This document shows, one piece after another, positions 11,596-12,829 of a stretch of 12,829 nt of DNA (the stretch's first letter is position 1; each line of letters starts with the position of its first letter). The position numbers were made by a program, and so were the translations under genes. The notes beneath the pieces are model-generated. The model made no database searches and was not told the origin of the DNA. It was given only the letters and a program-made list of their open reading frames with translations. Location: contig CAJYKO010000088.1 of the NCBI GenBank assembly GCA_913775215.1, positions 1 through 12,829 on the forward strand, given 5' to 3'. This stretch comes from an uncultured Devosia sp. (lineage in GTDB: Bacteria > Pseudomonadota > Alphaproteobacteria > Rhizobiales > Devosiaceae).

Positions 11596-12657
11596 ATGCA
11601 AGGGCAAGTGCCTAAAGTGGCGTCCCTCGGCCAGAGCGGCGCCTCGCATCCAACGTCTGGCCAGCTCTTGCGAGCCCTCGAAGCCATGGCGGGCGTCGGT
11701 TTTTGCACGCTTTCCTTTGCCGATGGCAAGGTACAGGCGTCAGAAGGCCTGCATCTGCTTGCTGGCACCACCGATCATATCGGCCAGCCGATCTCGCTCG
11801 AATTCATCGAGGCGCGGACCCATCCCGACGATCGGGCCGATCTCGTCGAGAGCTTTCACATGTTGATGCGCGATCTCCTGCCCATGCGCCGCGAATTGCG
11901 GCTCGTACGCGAGGACGGCACGGTCAAGCAGCTCGACCTGCGCTTCGAGCGCCTGGTCGATGATGCCAAGCGTCCCATCGGCTGGATCATCTGCGCGCTC
12001 GATCGTACGCAGGAAGAAAGCTTGCGCAAGGCCATGAGCATGATGCGGCGGCGCCTTCAGGCCGTCTTCGAACGGCTCGATGTCGATATCGCCTGGTTCA
12101 GTTCGCTCGATGGCAAGTTTCTCGAATTGATCCGCATGTCCGAAGATCTAGGGCTGCCCAAAACACCGATCTTCACGCTCGAAAGCTGGTTCAACTCGGT
12201 CCATCCCGATGACCGGCAGATCGTACTCGATGCGCTCGGGCGTCAAGATATCCATAGCAGCGAAGTCCGGGTCGAGATCGCGCCGGGCGAATATGTGCCC
12301 ATGCGCACTATTCGCTATCCCGTGCCCGACGAAAACGGCCAGCCGGTCGAATGGCTCGGGCTCACCTCAATCACGCGGCCCGGCCATGGCGGGGTCATTG
12401 CCGAGGACGTGGCGAGCGAAGAATTGCTCAACGGTCCGCTGCTGCGTGGCGCGCGCAATCTCCTCGGCTGGACAATACCCGTCCTTGCCGAGCAGTCGGG
12501 CATTTCCGCTTCAACCATTATGCGTATCGAAGAGGCGACGGCGCCGGTGATCGAAGTCGCGCGCCGCCGCACGGCCGAACGTCTCACCCGCGCCTTGACC
12601 GATGGCGGGCTGATCTTTCACCGCACGCTGACGGGAAAGCTCGCCATTTCGCTCTAG
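11596..12657 (+). CDS. Two-PAS-domain protein with C-terminal XRE-like helix-turn-helix
   Basis: I do not recognise a named gene. The 353-residue protein has two PAS-like regions of the PAS_3 type, about 25-140 and 150-262. Each has the HPDDR motif typical of that fold (76-80 and 203-207); the first has the VREDGT turn and the second the closing VEWLGLTSIT strand. A helical linker (about 138-160) joins them. Residues 281-341 resemble an XRE/Cro helix-turn-helix: LLRGARNLLGW, then VLAEQSGISASTIMRIEE. There is no kinase, GGDEF or membrane segment, so a soluble sensor-regulator that binds DNA directly is the best guess. GGGGG lies about 5 nt before ATG 11596. It is divergent from leuD, so control of leuD is possible but unproven. 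Confidence 0.75.
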   Translation: MQGQVPKVASLGQSGASHPTSGQLLRALEAMAGVGFCTLSFADGKVQASEGLHLLAGTTDHIGQPISLEFIEARTHPDDRADLVESFHMLMRDLLPMRRELRLVREDGTVKQLDLRFERLVDDAKRPIGWIICALDRTQEESLRKAMSMMRRRLQAVFERLDVDIAWFSSLDGKFLELIRMSEDLGLPKTPIFTLESWFNSVHPDDRQIVLDALGRQDIHSSEVRVEIAPGEYVPMRTIRYPVPDENGQPVEWLGLTSITRPGHGGVIAEDVASEELLNGPLLRGARNLLGWTIPVLAEQSGISASTIMRIEEATAPVIEVARRRTAERLTRALTDGGLIFHRTLTGKLAISL

Positions 12658-12829
12658 CGGCCTGCCTCTTCCATGCGTCCCGCCGCCCGGGCAAAGCCTT
12701 CGGCAATCGCGACGCGCATGGCTTCCCGCGCGGCAGTCGCGTCGCGCGCCAGGATTGCTTCGGCAATGGCGCGATGGACGGCGACAGTCTGGTCCAAGGC
12801 TTCCGGCTCATTGACCGGCGAGGAGATCG
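12654..12829 (-). CDS. GntR-family regulator, C-terminal end of FCD domain (partial)
   Basis: On the minus strand an open frame enters from the right edge and ends in TAG at 12656-12654. It gives 57 residues. The segment VHRAIAEAILARDATAAREAM followed by RVAIAEGFARAAGRM is characteristic of the last helices of the FCD ligand-binding domain of FadR-type GntR regulators, including a histidine at the usual metal or ligand position. The DNA-binding domain lies beyond the window, so ligand and targets cannot be inferred. Its stop codon overlaps the stop of the convergent PAS-HTH gene by 2 bases (shared CTAG). Confidence 0.7.
   Translation of the reverse strand, partial: ISSPVNEPEALDQTVAVHRAIAEAILARDATAAREAMRVAIAEGFARAAGRMEEAGR

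Noticed and set aside
12584..12811. Minus-strand 75-residue open frame at the right edge
   Set aside because: It is in the wrong frame; the neighbouring frame gives the FCD-domain C-terminus of a GntR regulator.
1..12829. CRISPR array, tRNA genes, insertion sequences or prophage genes
   Set aside because: No regularly spaced repeats, tRNA-like cloverleaf, transposase motif or phage protein was found.

Overview
The window reads as chromosomal DNA of a GC-rich alphaproteobacterium, most likely of the order Hyphomicrobiales. A Devosia-like genome is an impression from protein style and gene neighbourhood, not a proven assignment. Codons prefer G/C at the third position, the Ffh GTPase carries the TRVDGDGRGG form of its motif, and the cluster dapF-mtaB-ftsY-yciB beside ffh-rpsP is typical of this group. 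Coding density is high and most genes are housekeeping.

Layout from left to right. The 3' end of leuC (+) overlaps a small HExxH metallopeptidase gene (+). A degenerate REP-like palindromic element follows. A leftward block then runs, in transcription order, from a P-loop kinase gene (5771) through dapF, mtaB and ftsY to yciB (991). A 287-bp divergent region with two hairpins separates it from rightward ffh-rpsP, which ends in a strong intrinsic terminator. A compact brnT-brnA toxin-antitoxin module sits directly after that terminator. Leftward leuB comes next, preceded in its direction by a leftward leuD-GNAT-Rid unit with its own terminator. Divergent from leuD is a rightward regulator with two PAS domains and a C-terminal XRE-like helix-turn-helix. 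It meets, tail to tail on a shared CTAG, the 3' end of a GntR/FCD-family regulator.

Functional themes. LeuC, LeuD and LeuB cover the isomerase and dehydrogenase steps of leucine synthesis, but they are split over about 11 kb and two strands. FtsY and Ffh, the SRP receptor and SRP protein, are encoded within 3.2 kb of each other. DapF supplies meso-diaminopimelate for lysine and peptidoglycan, YciB acts in the cell envelope, and MtaB and S16 act in translation. The accessory parts are brnTA, the palindromic element and the PAS-HTH regulator.

I found no clearly new multi-gene system. The points most worth a second look are the perfect palindrome abutting the brnT start codon (with a possible leaderless transcript), the matching hairpins flanking brnTA, the PAS-PAS-HTH protein, the Rid protein lacking the catalytic arginine, and the structured region between the kinase gene and ffh.
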